Below are positions 40,696 to 49,861 of a stretch of 64,000 nt of DNA, in pieces. Location of the stretch: positions 1-64,000 of the forward strand of contig JAKFVU010000027.1 in NCBI GenBank assembly GCA_021732025.1, given 5' to 3'. The notes under the pieces are model-generated. The model did no database searches, was not told the DNA's origin, and saw nothing but the letters and a program-made list of their open reading frames with translations. The position numbers and the translations under genes were made by a program. Origin of the DNA: Candidatus Obscuribacterales bacterium (GTDB lineage: Bacteria; Cyanobacteriota; Vampirovibrionia; Obscuribacterales; Obscuribacteraceae). The number at the start of each line of letters is the position of its first letter. The stretch's first letter is position 1.

Positions 40696-42412
40696 AATTC
40701 AAAGGAACCTACTTCCTATAGTTCTTGCTGCTCTTGCGATTTTTGCTGTGAGTATTGTCTATCGCGCATTTTTTGTTAGCGACCTTTGTGGCGCTGTTTG
40801 TTACGAGGTTGAGGCCGCTAAGCGCATGCTGCAAGGTCAGGTGCCTTTTCGCGATTTTTATTTTGATTTACCACTGACCACTGTCTATCTGCGCATGCCA
40901 ACAGTGTTGCTGGCCCAGCTAATTTCAGCACCAGTTAATTCAGTTTTGTCTTTCCGCGCTATTGCCCTTGCTTCTTTTGTCGAAATCTCACTGCTGGCGG
41001 TGCTTTCTTTTGCCCTTTGTTTTTATATTGTGCAAGCAAGTAAGTTAGACAAGGTCAGCCAGAAACAGTTGTGGTTCGCCCTTCTTGGTACTGCAATAGC
41101 CAATTTGGCCATGGGCTATTCTTATGGCTGCGCTCAGCATGTTTTTGCTCTTTTGCTTAGTCCTTATTTTTTCTTGCGTCTGTCTGCTTGGCTGAAGGCG
41201 GCTAACAGTTCCGACACTGGTGACAAGATTGGCAATCCTTGGTTTCGATTTTTTTGCGGGCTTATGGCTGGTTTTGGCGCTTCTCTAGATCCTTTATTTA
41301 TTATTGTCCCCATAACAATTGAAGTTGTAGAGTTACTCACCCGTTACCTGGGGGGGAAGTCCAATACCTTTGCAGATGAATTCTTCTGGCTGCTTGTCAG
41401 TTTTCTATTTTCGTGGTCGTATCTGTTGGGTCTTGATCAAAAGGCTCTGGCTGAGCTTTTTGATTGGATCATTCCTCTTAAATATACAAGCTACTATTTA
41501 GATCAGATTGCTTATTTCGGCCTCGGCGCCACTCCAGATCGTCGCGATGTTATTTATCTTTGTACCGCAGCGGCTTTGGGCGCGTTTGGTCTGGTCAATC
41601 GTCTTCCTTTGTTGCGGCCGGTTATGGCTTTTATGATGTCTGGATTTGTCCTCTATCAGATGGGCATGTCTGGTTTGAGCACTGATATTTTGCTGCTCAT
41701 TTGGGCTACTTGCATGGCCTTTGCCGTGGAAGTTTGTTATTTGTTTGACAGTAGTTTTTTTGCCAGTTTTTGCCGTCGTTATCCGAAACTCTCATATCGT
41801 CGCTTACCTAAGGTTCAGTCTGCTGCTCTTGTGGCATTGTGCACGCTTGCATTCTTGACTCTGGCCGTACTTGAAGCGATGCAGCGGCGCGACAACGTCA
41901 CAGTTTGGAGTGGCCCCCAGGCTATTGATCCAACTTATCTCGAACTAGCTGATTCGTTTCCCAAGTATTGCCCTCCCGGCGCTTCGATTATGATTCTCAA
42001 TGGCCGCCTGCTGCCGGGCTTTCCTCTTTATAGTCAGGCTGAAAAACCGATCGCGGGTTATTTCATTAGCACTGAACCCTTTAGCTCCCTGGCTAATATC
42101 GAGAACCACAATTTGGCAGATCACATGGTCGGTAAACCGTCTGGCTGGATAGTGACAACTAAACAGAAGATGTTTGAGCGTTTGCGCAGTGACATAAAGG
42201 TGAACAAGCCAGGGGTGATTGTCATTGAGGGGGGTCAGACCTTTGACGGTTTAGAGAAGTCAGGCATTATTGCTCAGATTTTGTTAGATTACACATGCAA
42301 GTGCGAGGCCCGCTATCACTCAAGGTGTATCGGTGCTAAAGAATTCGCTGATTGGAACTATCGCTATAACGTCTATGAGCGTAAGCACGAGAATGAAAAG
42401 AAAGCTGATTAA
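40688..42412 (+). CDS. Second GT-C-family membrane glycosyltransferase-like protein
   Basis: 574 residues, paralogous to the preceding one: CGAVCYEVEAAKRMLQGQVP then FRDFYFDLPLTTVYLRMP corresponds to the DQGLY/VDMFD loop, but the first acidic position is changed. About eleven helices and a soluble C-terminal part follow. The ATG at 40688 overlaps the stop of the previous gene, so translation is coupled. Its stop TAA overlaps the cysS stop from the opposite strand (42409-42412, TTAA). Confidence 0.72.
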   Translation: MTRIQRNLLPIVLAALAIFAVSIVYRAFFVSDLCGAVCYEVEAAKRMLQGQVPFRDFYFDLPLTTVYLRMPTVLLAQLISAPVNSVLSFRAIALASFVEISLLAVLSFALCFYIVQASKLDKVSQKQLWFALLGTAIANLAMGYSYGCAQHVFALLLSPYFFLRLSAWLKAANSSDTGDKIGNPWFRFFCGLMAGFGASLDPLFIIVPITIEVVELLTRYLGGKSNTFADEFFWLLVSFLFSWSYLLGLDQKALAELFDWIIPLKYTSYYLDQIAYFGLGATPDRRDVIYLCTAAALGAFGLVNRLPLLRPVMAFMMSGFVLYQMGMSGLSTDILLLIWATCMAFAVEVCYLFDSSFFASFCRRYPKLSYRRLPKVQSAALVALCTLAFLTLAVLEAMQRRDNVTVWSGPQAIDPTYLELADSFPKYCPPGASIMILNGRLLPGFPLYSQAEKPIAGYFISTEPFSSLANIENHNLADHMVGKPSGWIVTTKQKMFERLRSDIKVNKPGVIVIEGGQTFDGLEKSGIIAQILLDYTCKCEARYHSRCIGAKEFADWNYRYNVYERKHENEKKAD

Positions 42413-43818
42413 ACCTTCTCCCAGGTAGCTCCGTCGGCACTATCCATCACGTTTACGCCTATCTCAGTCAAACTCTTGCGAATGAGATCTGATGAAGCAT
42501 AGTCTTTTCTTTCCCGGGCTTCTTTGCGCAACGTCAAAATCAAATCTATTAGTTTGGCACCAGTTGCGGTATCTAGCTCTTGCCTGGTGTCGATCATGGT
42601 TAGACCTAAGACTTTGGCATAGTGCACAAGAGTGCTGGCCAGATATTGCTTGTCGGCTGCTGACTTTGATTGGGTGATCTCATCAGACAACTGATAGAGC
42701 TGCGAAATAGCCACGGCTGTGTTGAAGTCGTTATCCATGGCAGCACTAAACTCTTGTTTGAAGTTAGCGGCAGTTTTCTGTGCCCCATCACTAGGAGCGG
42801 CAGCATCGGCTAAGCCTTGCTCAAAGCTAGCTGCTCTAAGCAAACGCTGAATTCCGGTGCTTGTTGCTTGCAGGCTCTCTATGGTGAAATCAATTGGATT
42901 GCGATAGTGTGATTGCAGAATAAAGAGGCGGATGGTGTCAGCAGAGAATTGTTCAAGTAAGTCTCTAATAGTTTTGAAATTACCTAGTGACTTGGCCATT
43001 TTTTCTGAATTGGTTTGCACGAAACTGTTGTGCAGCCAATAGCGCGCCATGGGCTGACCATGTAGAGCTTCAGACTGAGCAATTTCGTTTTCGTGGTGGG
43101 GGAAAACCAAGTCTTCACCACCGCAATGTATATCGATGGTTTCGCCTAAAATGCGCTTGACCATGGCTGAGCATTCTAAGTGCCAGCCAGGGCGACCTTT
43201 GCCCCAAGGGCTTGGCCAGCTCAATTCGTTTTCGTTGGCCGATTTCCATAGGGCAAAATCAACGGGGCTCTTTTTCAAATGGGCTAAAGCTTCTTGGGCC
43301 ACGGCCTGTTCCCGTGAGCCAGTTAGTAGCTGTTCTAAATTTTGCTTACCGAGCTTGCCATATTCTTTGAAGGAGGCCACGTCAAAATAGACATCGCCAC
43401 TGGCTTCGTAGGCGTGACCGCCGTCAATTAAGCCTTGAGTGAAAGCAATCATTTGACTGATGTACTCTGTGGCGCGCGGCTCAAAATCAGGTGATTCAAC
43501 ATTGAGGGCATGCATATCGTGCCAGAAGGCATAGGTGTACTGCCGAGAGAGCTTTTCTGGTGTGATACCAAGCTCGCTGGCACGCTTAATGATTTTGTCG
43601 TCGACATCGGTGATATTGCGCACGTAGATGACGTCGTAGCCGACAAAGCGCAGGTAGCGTTGTACAACGTCCCAGACAATGGCCATGCGGGCGTGGCCCA
43701 GGTGGCTCAAATCGTAGACAGTAGGTCCGCAGGCATACATTCTGACGACGTTACCTTGGAGCGGAACAAATTCTTCTTTCGCGCCAGAAAGAGTATTGAA
43801 AACTTGTATTTTATTCAT
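42409..43818 (-). CDS. cysS: Cysteinyl-tRNA synthetase
   Basis: 469 residues. The class I HIGH motif appears as SHLGHARM (about 36), KMSKS as EKMAKSLGN (about 272), and the zinc/cysteine pocket as MYACGPTVYD, WHLECSAM and the HCGGEDLVFPHHENE block. It charges tRNA-Cys. It lies directly downstream of gltX (12 nt), likely cotranscribed. Confidence 0.97.
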   Translation of the reverse strand: MNKIQVFNTLSGAKEEFVPLQGNVVRMYACGPTVYDLSHLGHARMAIVWDVVQRYLRFVGYDVIYVRNITDVDDKIIKRASELGITPEKLSRQYTYAFWHDMHALNVESPDFEPRATEYISQMIAFTQGLIDGGHAYEASGDVYFDVASFKEYGKLGKQNLEQLLTGSREQAVAQEALAHLKKSPVDFALWKSANENELSWPSPWGKGRPGWHLECSAMVKRILGETIDIHCGGEDLVFPHHENEIAQSEALHGQPMARYWLHNSFVQTNSEKMAKSLGNFKTIRDLLEQFSADTIRLFILQSHYRNPIDFTIESLQATSTGIQRLLRAASFEQGLADAAAPSDGAQKTAANFKQEFSAAMDNDFNTAVAISQLYQLSDEITQSKSAADKQYLASTLVHYAKVLGLTMIDTRQELDTATGAKLIDLILTLRKEARERKDYASSDLIRKSLTEIGVNVMDSADGATWEKV

Positions 43819-43830
43819 TGATATAGCTGC

Positions 43831-45294
43831 TTACTTATGAGTTAGGGCCGCTTCCAGACGGGATTTTACTCGCTCGGCACCTAGTATTGAAATAATTGAA
43901 CCCAGATCTGGACCTTGGGTTTTTCCTGATAAGGCGGCTCGAACGGGCCAGTAAAGGTCTTTTCCTTTTAAGGAAATTTCTTTACCGAAGGCGTCGACCG
44001 CCTTCTTACAGGCTTGATGGTCATCCCAGGGCATTGCCCCAAGACCATTTAGCATTGTGGTGAGAACCTTTTTGGCATTGTCAGAACTAAGAACGCTTTG
44101 GACAACATCGTCGGGAATAGTGAGGGGCTCAAAGTAGAATTGCACCGCTGCGGTTAGCTCAGACAGTGTGGTCAGGCCTTCTCGCACTGAAGCAACTATT
44201 GCCGCAAGCTGAGCTGAGCTGTAGGCGCTGGTATCGTAGGTGGTGAGGAATGGTGTTGCTCTGCTGACGATTAGTTCGAGCGGCAAACTTCTGATGTAAT
44301 GGCTATTGAACCAGTTGAGGCGGGCAACGTCGAAAACTGCTGGGCTTTTAGATACTTTGTCGAGATCAAAGACAGCGGCGGCTTCATCTAGGTCATAGAT
44401 TTCTTTGCCTTCAGGATGGGTGAAGCTCATTTGCGCAAGATAGTTGACGATCGCTTCTGGCATGTAGCCTTGAGCGCGATAGTAATCGATATGAACAGTC
44501 TCACCGTGCTTACGCTTAGAGAGCTTCTGGTGCTCAATGTCAAAAATTAGCGGAGCGTGACCGAACTCTGGTGCTTCCTTGGCCATGGCCTGATAAAGCA
44601 GCAATTGTTTGGCTGTGTTGTGAATGTGATCTTCGCCGCGAATGACATGACTCATTTTCATGTCTACGTCGTCAATCACCACAGCGAAGTTGTAGATGGC
44701 TACGCCGTTTGATTTGACTATAACCATGTCGCCGCCGAGATCTGACGTGTCAATGGCGATTTCGCCTTTGACGTGATCGTGCCACGATACTACCTGTGGT
44801 TCTTCGACGATGAAACGAACTGAGGGAATGCGACCTTCTTCTTCAAATTGTTTGCGTTGTTCAGCGCTAGTTTCTCGGCCTCTGTTGTCGTAACGAGGCG
44901 CTGCATTAGTGGCCTTTTGCTCTTCTTTGAGAGCCGCTAGCTCTTCTTGGGTGGCGTAGCACAAATAAGCTTTGCCACTGCTAATCAGCTGATTGGCCAT
45001 GGTGTTGTAGTGATCGATTTTTTCTGTCTGGCGATATGGTGCGTAGGGTCCGCCGATATCGAGGCCCTCGTCCCAAATCAAGCCCAGCCATTTCAATCCG
45101 TCGATGATGTCTTTTGTGTATGTCTCTTTCGAGCGTTCTTCATCGGTATCTTCTAGGCGAAGAATGAACGTGCCTTTATGCCTTTTGGCATAAAGGTAAT
45201 TGTAAAGAGCCGTGCGGGCCGTGCCAACATGCAAATTGCCTGTCGGGCTGGGGGCTATGCGAACTCGTACTTCTGTGTTCATATCAAGACGCAT
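43831..45294 (-). CDS. gltX: Glutamyl-tRNA synthetase
   Basis: 487 residues. HIGH motif as PSPTGNLHVGTARTA, RLEDTDEERS, the GEDHIHNT loop and KLSKRKHGE (about 256) as KMSKS. It charges tRNA-Glu, which feeds protein synthesis and, through HemA, heme synthesis. The ATG at 45294 has AGGTG 6-7 nt upstream and is preferred over a TTG at 45312 and an ATG at 45282. Followed by cysS. Confidence 0.97.
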   Translation of the reverse strand: MRLDMNTEVRVRIAPSPTGNLHVGTARTALYNYLYAKRHKGTFILRLEDTDEERSKETYTKDIIDGLKWLGLIWDEGLDIGGPYAPYRQTEKIDHYNTMANQLISSGKAYLCYATQEELAALKEEQKATNAAPRYDNRGRETSAEQRKQFEEEGRIPSVRFIVEEPQVVSWHDHVKGEIAIDTSDLGGDMVIVKSNGVAIYNFAVVIDDVDMKMSHVIRGEDHIHNTAKQLLLYQAMAKEAPEFGHAPLIFDIEHQKLSKRKHGETVHIDYYRAQGYMPEAIVNYLAQMSFTHPEGKEIYDLDEAAAVFDLDKVSKSPAVFDVARLNWFNSHYIRSLPLELIVSRATPFLTTYDTSAYSSAQLAAIVASVREGLTTLSELTAAVQFYFEPLTIPDDVVQSVLSSDNAKKVLTTMLNGLGAMPWDDHQACKKAVDAFGKEISLKGKDLYWPVRAALSGKTQGPDLGSIISILGAERVKSRLEAALTHK

Positions 45295-45359
45295 TTTAGC
45301 ACCTAGGTTCAAATGAACCGGCTTTAGCTCTTGACGTGCTTTACACTTCTAGCTCAAAA

Positions 45360-46241
45360 CTAGCGATCAGCTGGGTTGATAACCATGCAATCAACCATGG
45401 CCACGCCTGATGAGAGCATGTTTAGCTTCTCGGCCGCGCCACGGGAAAGATCTATTACGCGGTCATCCACAAACGGTCCACGATCGTTAACTTGGACAAC
45501 GCAGGTGGCACCAGTGCGACGGTTCATAACCAATAATTTTGTGCCGAATGGCAATGTGCGATGAGCGGCAGTGAGGCCGTGCATGTCGAAACGATCGCCA
45601 TTTGAAGTGCGACGGCCGTGGAATTTGCCGCCATACCAGGAGGCGTGTCCACTAAAGTTAGGAGAAAAATTGTCTGGTGCCACATTGAGGTTGGGCAGCG
45701 CTGAGTGGTTAAGACAAGCCACTAGTGCCTGCTCTGGTGATTGCGTCTCGGCTAGCTTGAGGAAGTTAGCTGGAATCTGCTGCACACCCAAGATTGTGCG
45801 AATACTGTTTACTATTTTGAAGCTATATTCGAGTGCCGACGACTTGTTTGTTTCAGGCAATTCGAACTTCACAGCGTTGCTGCCATCTATACGAATTGCT
45901 GCTAACTGACCTTCGCAGGCCGGAACCAATTTGGCGGGGTCTAATTTCTCGCCTTTGAGCAGGTCTTGCAGTCTATCTGCTAAATCTTCGGCGCGGTCTT
46001 CTGCTGAGCCAGCAGGGGTCTCTCCGCGATAGGTAATAAGTTCTTTGCCGTTAAGAGTAACGGAGGCACATTCTTGATCGTTTTCTTCCCAAACATTTGA
46101 TTCAACTTCTGGGTCAATATCTGCACCCGCACTGACGTTGTCGGAGGCTAATGCTTGTGAGGTGCTACAGAAGGTAGCTGCCACCAGGCTGAGGGCCAGT
46201 GCTACTCGTTTATGTTTAGCTTGAAGGAACATCGAGATCAT
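45360..46241 (-). CDS. RlpA-like septal/peptidoglycan protein
   Basis: 293 residues from the ATG at 46241. A signal peptide spans about 1-32 (MFLQAKHKRVALALSLVAA to ALAS). The middle (about 33-190) is not recognised. The C-terminal double-psi beta-barrel (about 194-285) matches RlpA: SWYGGKFHGRRTSNGDRFD, LTAAHRTLPFGTKLLV and VNDRGPFVDDRVIDLS. RlpA-type enzymes are lytic transglycosylases acting on denuded septal glycans. The SPOR domain of E. coli RlpA is absent. It is 65 nt upstream of the gltX start region. Confidence 0.85.
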   Translation of the reverse strand: MISMFLQAKHKRVALALSLVAATFCSTSQALASDNVSAGADIDPEVESNVWEENDQECASVTLNGKELITYRGETPAGSAEDRAEDLADRLQDLLKGEKLDPAKLVPACEGQLAAIRIDGSNAVKFELPETNKSSALEYSFKIVNSIRTILGVQQIPANFLKLAETQSPEQALVACLNHSALPNLNVAPDNFSPNFSGHASWYGGKFHGRRTSNGDRFDMHGLTAAHRTLPFGTKLLVMNRRTGATCVVQVNDRGPFVDDRVIDLSRGAAEKLNMLSSGVAMVDCMVINPADR

Positions 46242-46871
46242 TAAGTGATCACTCTCTCTAGTGCCTGGGCCAGGCGTATTGCTGATGCGTTCTCGGATGG
46301 GAGAGAACCGTTTTTCTATGGCTGCGCTGGGCGTATATGCGATAGATAACTTCCGGCCAGGTCTTTCGAAGCAGGCGAAAAGGTAACAGATGGCTTGGTG
46401 GCACGTCAAAGATCCGCTGACAAGTTCGATTTTTCTGAACTGATTTGGTGTTGCGGGATTGTTTGCGAAATTTAAGAAAGGTGGAGTTGACAAAATGTTT
46501 GAGATCTGCCGCCCCCTTGGCTTGCTGTGAGCTTTCATCACTGGCTTTAGCACAACGAAGATGAAGCGTCGCTCATCTTGCTCCTTGGTAAGTGATGTCA
46601 GGGGCGTAAGGTAACGCTCTGTAAAACCTTTGTTAAGCGCGGCCTATTTATTTCATCCGCTAAGTTATTAGCATTTCACAAAGCCCTAATCGCAAGTACC
46701 TGCTGCGTTCTCAAGGCTTTACTGCAGGCTCTCGTATATGTCCTGGGATCTTAAACTTTCTTCGTCAAATATTGTGTTGCGAAGAGACATTTGCTCTTCC
46801 GCTCATAGTTGATTAAGTCTGATTATCAGGCACTGCCAGTAGTATCGGACGCTAAAATGGCTCTCTGGGCT
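46242..46871. other. Long intergenic region between yebC and the rlpA-like gene
   Basis: No gene is called in these 630 nt. A reading frame extends the rlpA-like gene back to 46553 but lacks a signal at its start. A 7-bp hairpin (AAGATGA at 46558-46564, TCATCTT at 46573-46579) is present without a T-tract. The stretch should hold the rlpA promoter and the end of yebC. A non-coding RNA cannot be excluded. Confidence 0.45.
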
Positions 46872-47630
46872 CTAGTTCAAGAACTCTTGCATCCAATTTT
46901 GATCCATTTCAAAGTTGGCAAAAACTGACTGCACGTCATCATGATTTTCTAGGCTGTCTATCAGCCTGAGCAGCAGTCTGGCTGTCTCTGCACTGTCGAT
47001 CTCAACAACTGTGCTCGGGATCATGGCGTTTTCTGCAGACGAAACCTTGTAACCTGCTTTTGCTAAACCATCACGTACTTTTTCTAACTGATCAGGACTG
47101 CAGATTACCAGTGCCTCTGCTTCCATTGAAGTGTCGAGATCTTCTGCACCGGCATCTAGAGCCGCTGTAAGCAGAGCGTCTTCGTCGAACTGAGCACCTT
47201 TTTCTAAAAGCACTTCGCCACGCTCTTTAAACATCCAGCCAACACAGCCGCTGTCGCCCATGTTGCCACCAAATTTTGAGAAGTACATGCGCACATCGCC
47301 GGCGGTTCTGTTGCGGTTGTCGGTAGTGCATTTTACGAGCACGGCAACCCCGCCTGGGCCGTATCCTTCATAAACGAGTTCTTCAAAATTGTCGAGAGCA
47401 CCAGCTCCAGAGCCCTTTTCGATCGCTCGTTGAATATTATCGTTAGGTACGCCTTCAGCCTTCGCTCTATCTATAGCCTGGCGCAAGCGGAAGTTACCAT
47501 TGGGGTCACTGCCGCCAAGTTTGGTGGCGATGATGATTTCACGCGACATCTTGGCGTACATCACTCCACGTTTTTGGTCGACGACAGCTTTGTGTCTTTT
47601 GATGGTGGCCCACTTTGAATGACCTGACAC
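46872..47630 (-). CDS. yebC: YebC/PmpR-family protein (TACO1-like)
   Basis: 252 residues with the family start SGHSKWATIKRHKAVVDQKR and KLGGSDPNGNFRLR, DRAKAEGVPNDNIQRAI, VYEGYGPGGVAV and NRTAGDVRMYFSKFGGNMG. The family has been described both as DNA-binding regulators and as factors easing ribosome stalling at proline stretches. GTG start with GAGGAG about 7 nt upstream. Confidence 0.95.
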   Translation of the reverse strand: MSGHSKWATIKRHKAVVDQKRGVMYAKMSREIIIATKLGGSDPNGNFRLRQAIDRAKAEGVPNDNIQRAIEKGSGAGALDNFEELVYEGYGPGGVAVLVKCTTDNRNRTAGDVRMYFSKFGGNMGDSGCVGWMFKERGEVLLEKGAQFDEDALLTAALDAGAEDLDTSMEAEALVICSPDQLEKVRDGLAKAGYKVSSAENAMIPSTVVEIDSAETARLLLRLIDSLENHDDVQSVFANFEMDQNWMQEFLN

Positions 47631-47914
47631 TTGTTACTCCTCACACAAAAAACGAAAAATACTTCCTTATATATAGAATGCAATTTGGCAGTCAAGCGAT
47701 AGCGCTAGCATCTGACAACCCCCTAAATTTCATTCGCTGCCTTAAATTGTCCCACGCGCATAGCTTGTGCACAAAAGACAGCTAGTTAACCTTTATTGTA
47801 TGGTTGCTAGGTTGCTACAATTTGCGACTATTTAGAGATAAAGGAAGGCACTCAGCTTTTCAAGCGCTTAAGGTCATATGCACATGTGGCATTGACCCAA
47901 TTACGGAGAACTCT

Positions 47915-49819
47915 ATGACTATTAGAAACTCGTTCAGGATTTTCACTTTTGCTTTAGCTGCAACTATTTCTGTCGGCTCTAATTTGGCCTGGAATATGGA
48001 AGCTTCAGCTCGTAGTGATTCCGATTCGATTTCGGGTCTTCAAATTGCGGCGAACAAGACTTATCAAATTCGCATTACTCGTGAGACCGTTAGAGCTGAT
48101 CAGCTCATGATGCAAGGCAAGTTCACTGAAGCTGCCGATCTGTATAAGGGTGAGATGACTCGCAGTCCTAAAAGTACAGCTGCTGCTGTTGGCTATGGCA
48201 TGGCCCTTGCTAAGCAATTCAAACTCGATGCTGCTGAAGAAAATTTCGCCAAAGTATTGGCCAATGATCCAATGAACGCCATGGCTCATGCTGGTAAAGC
48301 AATGGTGATGTTGAATCGCCTTACCTCATCGTCGGGCACTGTCATCAAAAACAAAGACGCCACTTTGCGTAGTGCCGAAGCTGAAGCCAAGCAAGCAATC
48401 AGTATTGACCCTGGCATGCCAGAGGCCCACATCACTTTAGGAAACATATATAAGGAACAGGGTCGTTTAGACGACGCTATCAACGAGTACAAAGAAGCGA
48501 CTCACCTTGATCCTAAAAACTCTGAGGCCTACGGCCAAATGGGTATCGCTAAGCTCAATAAAGAGAATTATGCTGATGCTGTTGCTGCCTTCAAACAGGC
48601 AGTGTCACTCAATTCTGGCAATTCAACAGCTCACTATGGTTTGGGCCGTGCTTACTATAAGCAAGGTCTCTACGACGAAGCTCTGAAGGAACTAAATACA
48701 TCACTCTATCAAAACCGCAACAGCGCACCTGTGCACCAGACCATGGGTGACGTTTACGCAGCCCAAGGCAACACTGTAGCTGCTATTCAACAATTGCAAA
48801 AGTCAATCAGCATCAAGCCAGAGAATCCTGATGCTTACTTGCATATTGCTGATATCAGACAAGGCCGCGGCGATCTCGAAATGTCGATTGCTGAACTGCG
48901 CTCAGGCCTAGAGATGATGCCGAACAATCCCGATTTGCATTTGCGTGTGGCTGATCAAAGTTTGCAACTAGAAAAGCTTGATGACGCTGTTAAAGAGTAC
49001 CGCACAGTGCTTGATGCCAATCCACAAAACTCAGCTGCTGCTAAGGGTTTGACTAGAGCCTATTATCTTAAGGCCAACAAAGAAGCCACTGGTGCATTCT
49101 TTGTTTCAAACGAGTACGAGTCAGCACAACGCATGATTGATCAAGCGGTCAAAATGAACCCGAATGACATGGAACTGAGACTGGCACAAGCTAAGTTGCG
49201 TTCGATGGCTGGTGTTCCAATTGATCTGGCGAGCATTGGCACACCGACCAATGATGGCGAGAGAGTGGCTTACGCAGAGGCTCTTCTTGCCCAGAACAAA
49301 TTTAGTGAATCTGATCAGCAGATGAACACTGTCATTGCTAACGCTGCTGATGCAAAGCAAACCTTTGCTGTCGGCGATCTGGCTTTGATGATCAAAGACC
49401 TTCCTAGTGCTGAAGCTGCTTACAAAAAAGCCGCAAGCTTCCCCGGTGGTGAAGAGAGAGCTAAGCGCGGTCTCAACTTAGTCGCTAAGCAAAAAGATGT
49501 TGCTCGGCAAGAACTAACTCTCGGCGACGATCTTGCTCGCCGCAGCCAACTCGCTAGCGCTATCGATAAATATCATGCTTCTATCTATGACAATCCAAAG
49601 ATTGCCGATAGCCGCATGGGTATTGGTAAGACACTAGAAAGACTTAAGCCAGAGGCTTCAAAAGATCTTAAAGAAGCGGTTGTGCAGTACAAAGCCTACA
49701 TGGCTCTAACTCCCAACATGCCTCCTAAAGAGGTCGAGAAGATGAACAAGAAAATTGCTAATCTTTCTGAGAAGGCCTACAAGCTTGAACAAAAAGAGAA
49801 AGAGCGCCAAAGAGGTTAG
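47915..49819 (+). CDS. Secreted TPR-repeat protein
   Basis: 634 residues from the ATG at 47915 (GGAG 6 nt upstream). A signal peptide covers about 1-33 (FALAATISVGSNLAW to ASA). At least eight TPRs follow, for example AEAKQAISIDPGMPEAHITLG, LDDAINEYKEATHLDP and YADAVAAFKQAVSLNS, then a Lys/Glu-rich tail. It is likely periplasmic and a protein-interaction scaffold. Next gene murD is 42 nt downstream. Confidence 0.8.
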   Translation: MTIRNSFRIFTFALAATISVGSNLAWNMEASARSDSDSISGLQIAANKTYQIRITRETVRADQLMMQGKFTEAADLYKGEMTRSPKSTAAAVGYGMALAKQFKLDAAEENFAKVLANDPMNAMAHAGKAMVMLNRLTSSSGTVIKNKDATLRSAEAEAKQAISIDPGMPEAHITLGNIYKEQGRLDDAINEYKEATHLDPKNSEAYGQMGIAKLNKENYADAVAAFKQAVSLNSGNSTAHYGLGRAYYKQGLYDEALKELNTSLYQNRNSAPVHQTMGDVYAAQGNTVAAIQQLQKSISIKPENPDAYLHIADIRQGRGDLEMSIAELRSGLEMMPNNPDLHLRVADQSLQLEKLDDAVKEYRTVLDANPQNSAAAKGLTRAYYLKANKEATGAFFVSNEYESAQRMIDQAVKMNPNDMELRLAQAKLRSMAGVPIDLASIGTPTNDGERVAYAEALLAQNKFSESDQQMNTVIANAADAKQTFAVGDLALMIKDLPSAEAAYKKAASFPGGEERAKRGLNLVAKQKDVARQELTLGDDLARRSQLASAIDKYHASIYDNPKIADSRMGIGKTLERLKPEASKDLKEAVVQYKAYMALTPNMPPKEVEKMNKKIANLSEKAYKLEQKEKERQRG

Positions 49820-49861
49820 AGCTTTTTCTCCCGACTGCAAGCCACCTGTTACAATTAGCGG

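Noticed and set aside
46242-46553. Long N-terminal extension of the RlpA-like protein
   Set aside because: It would place about 100 polar residues before a clear signal peptide at 46241.
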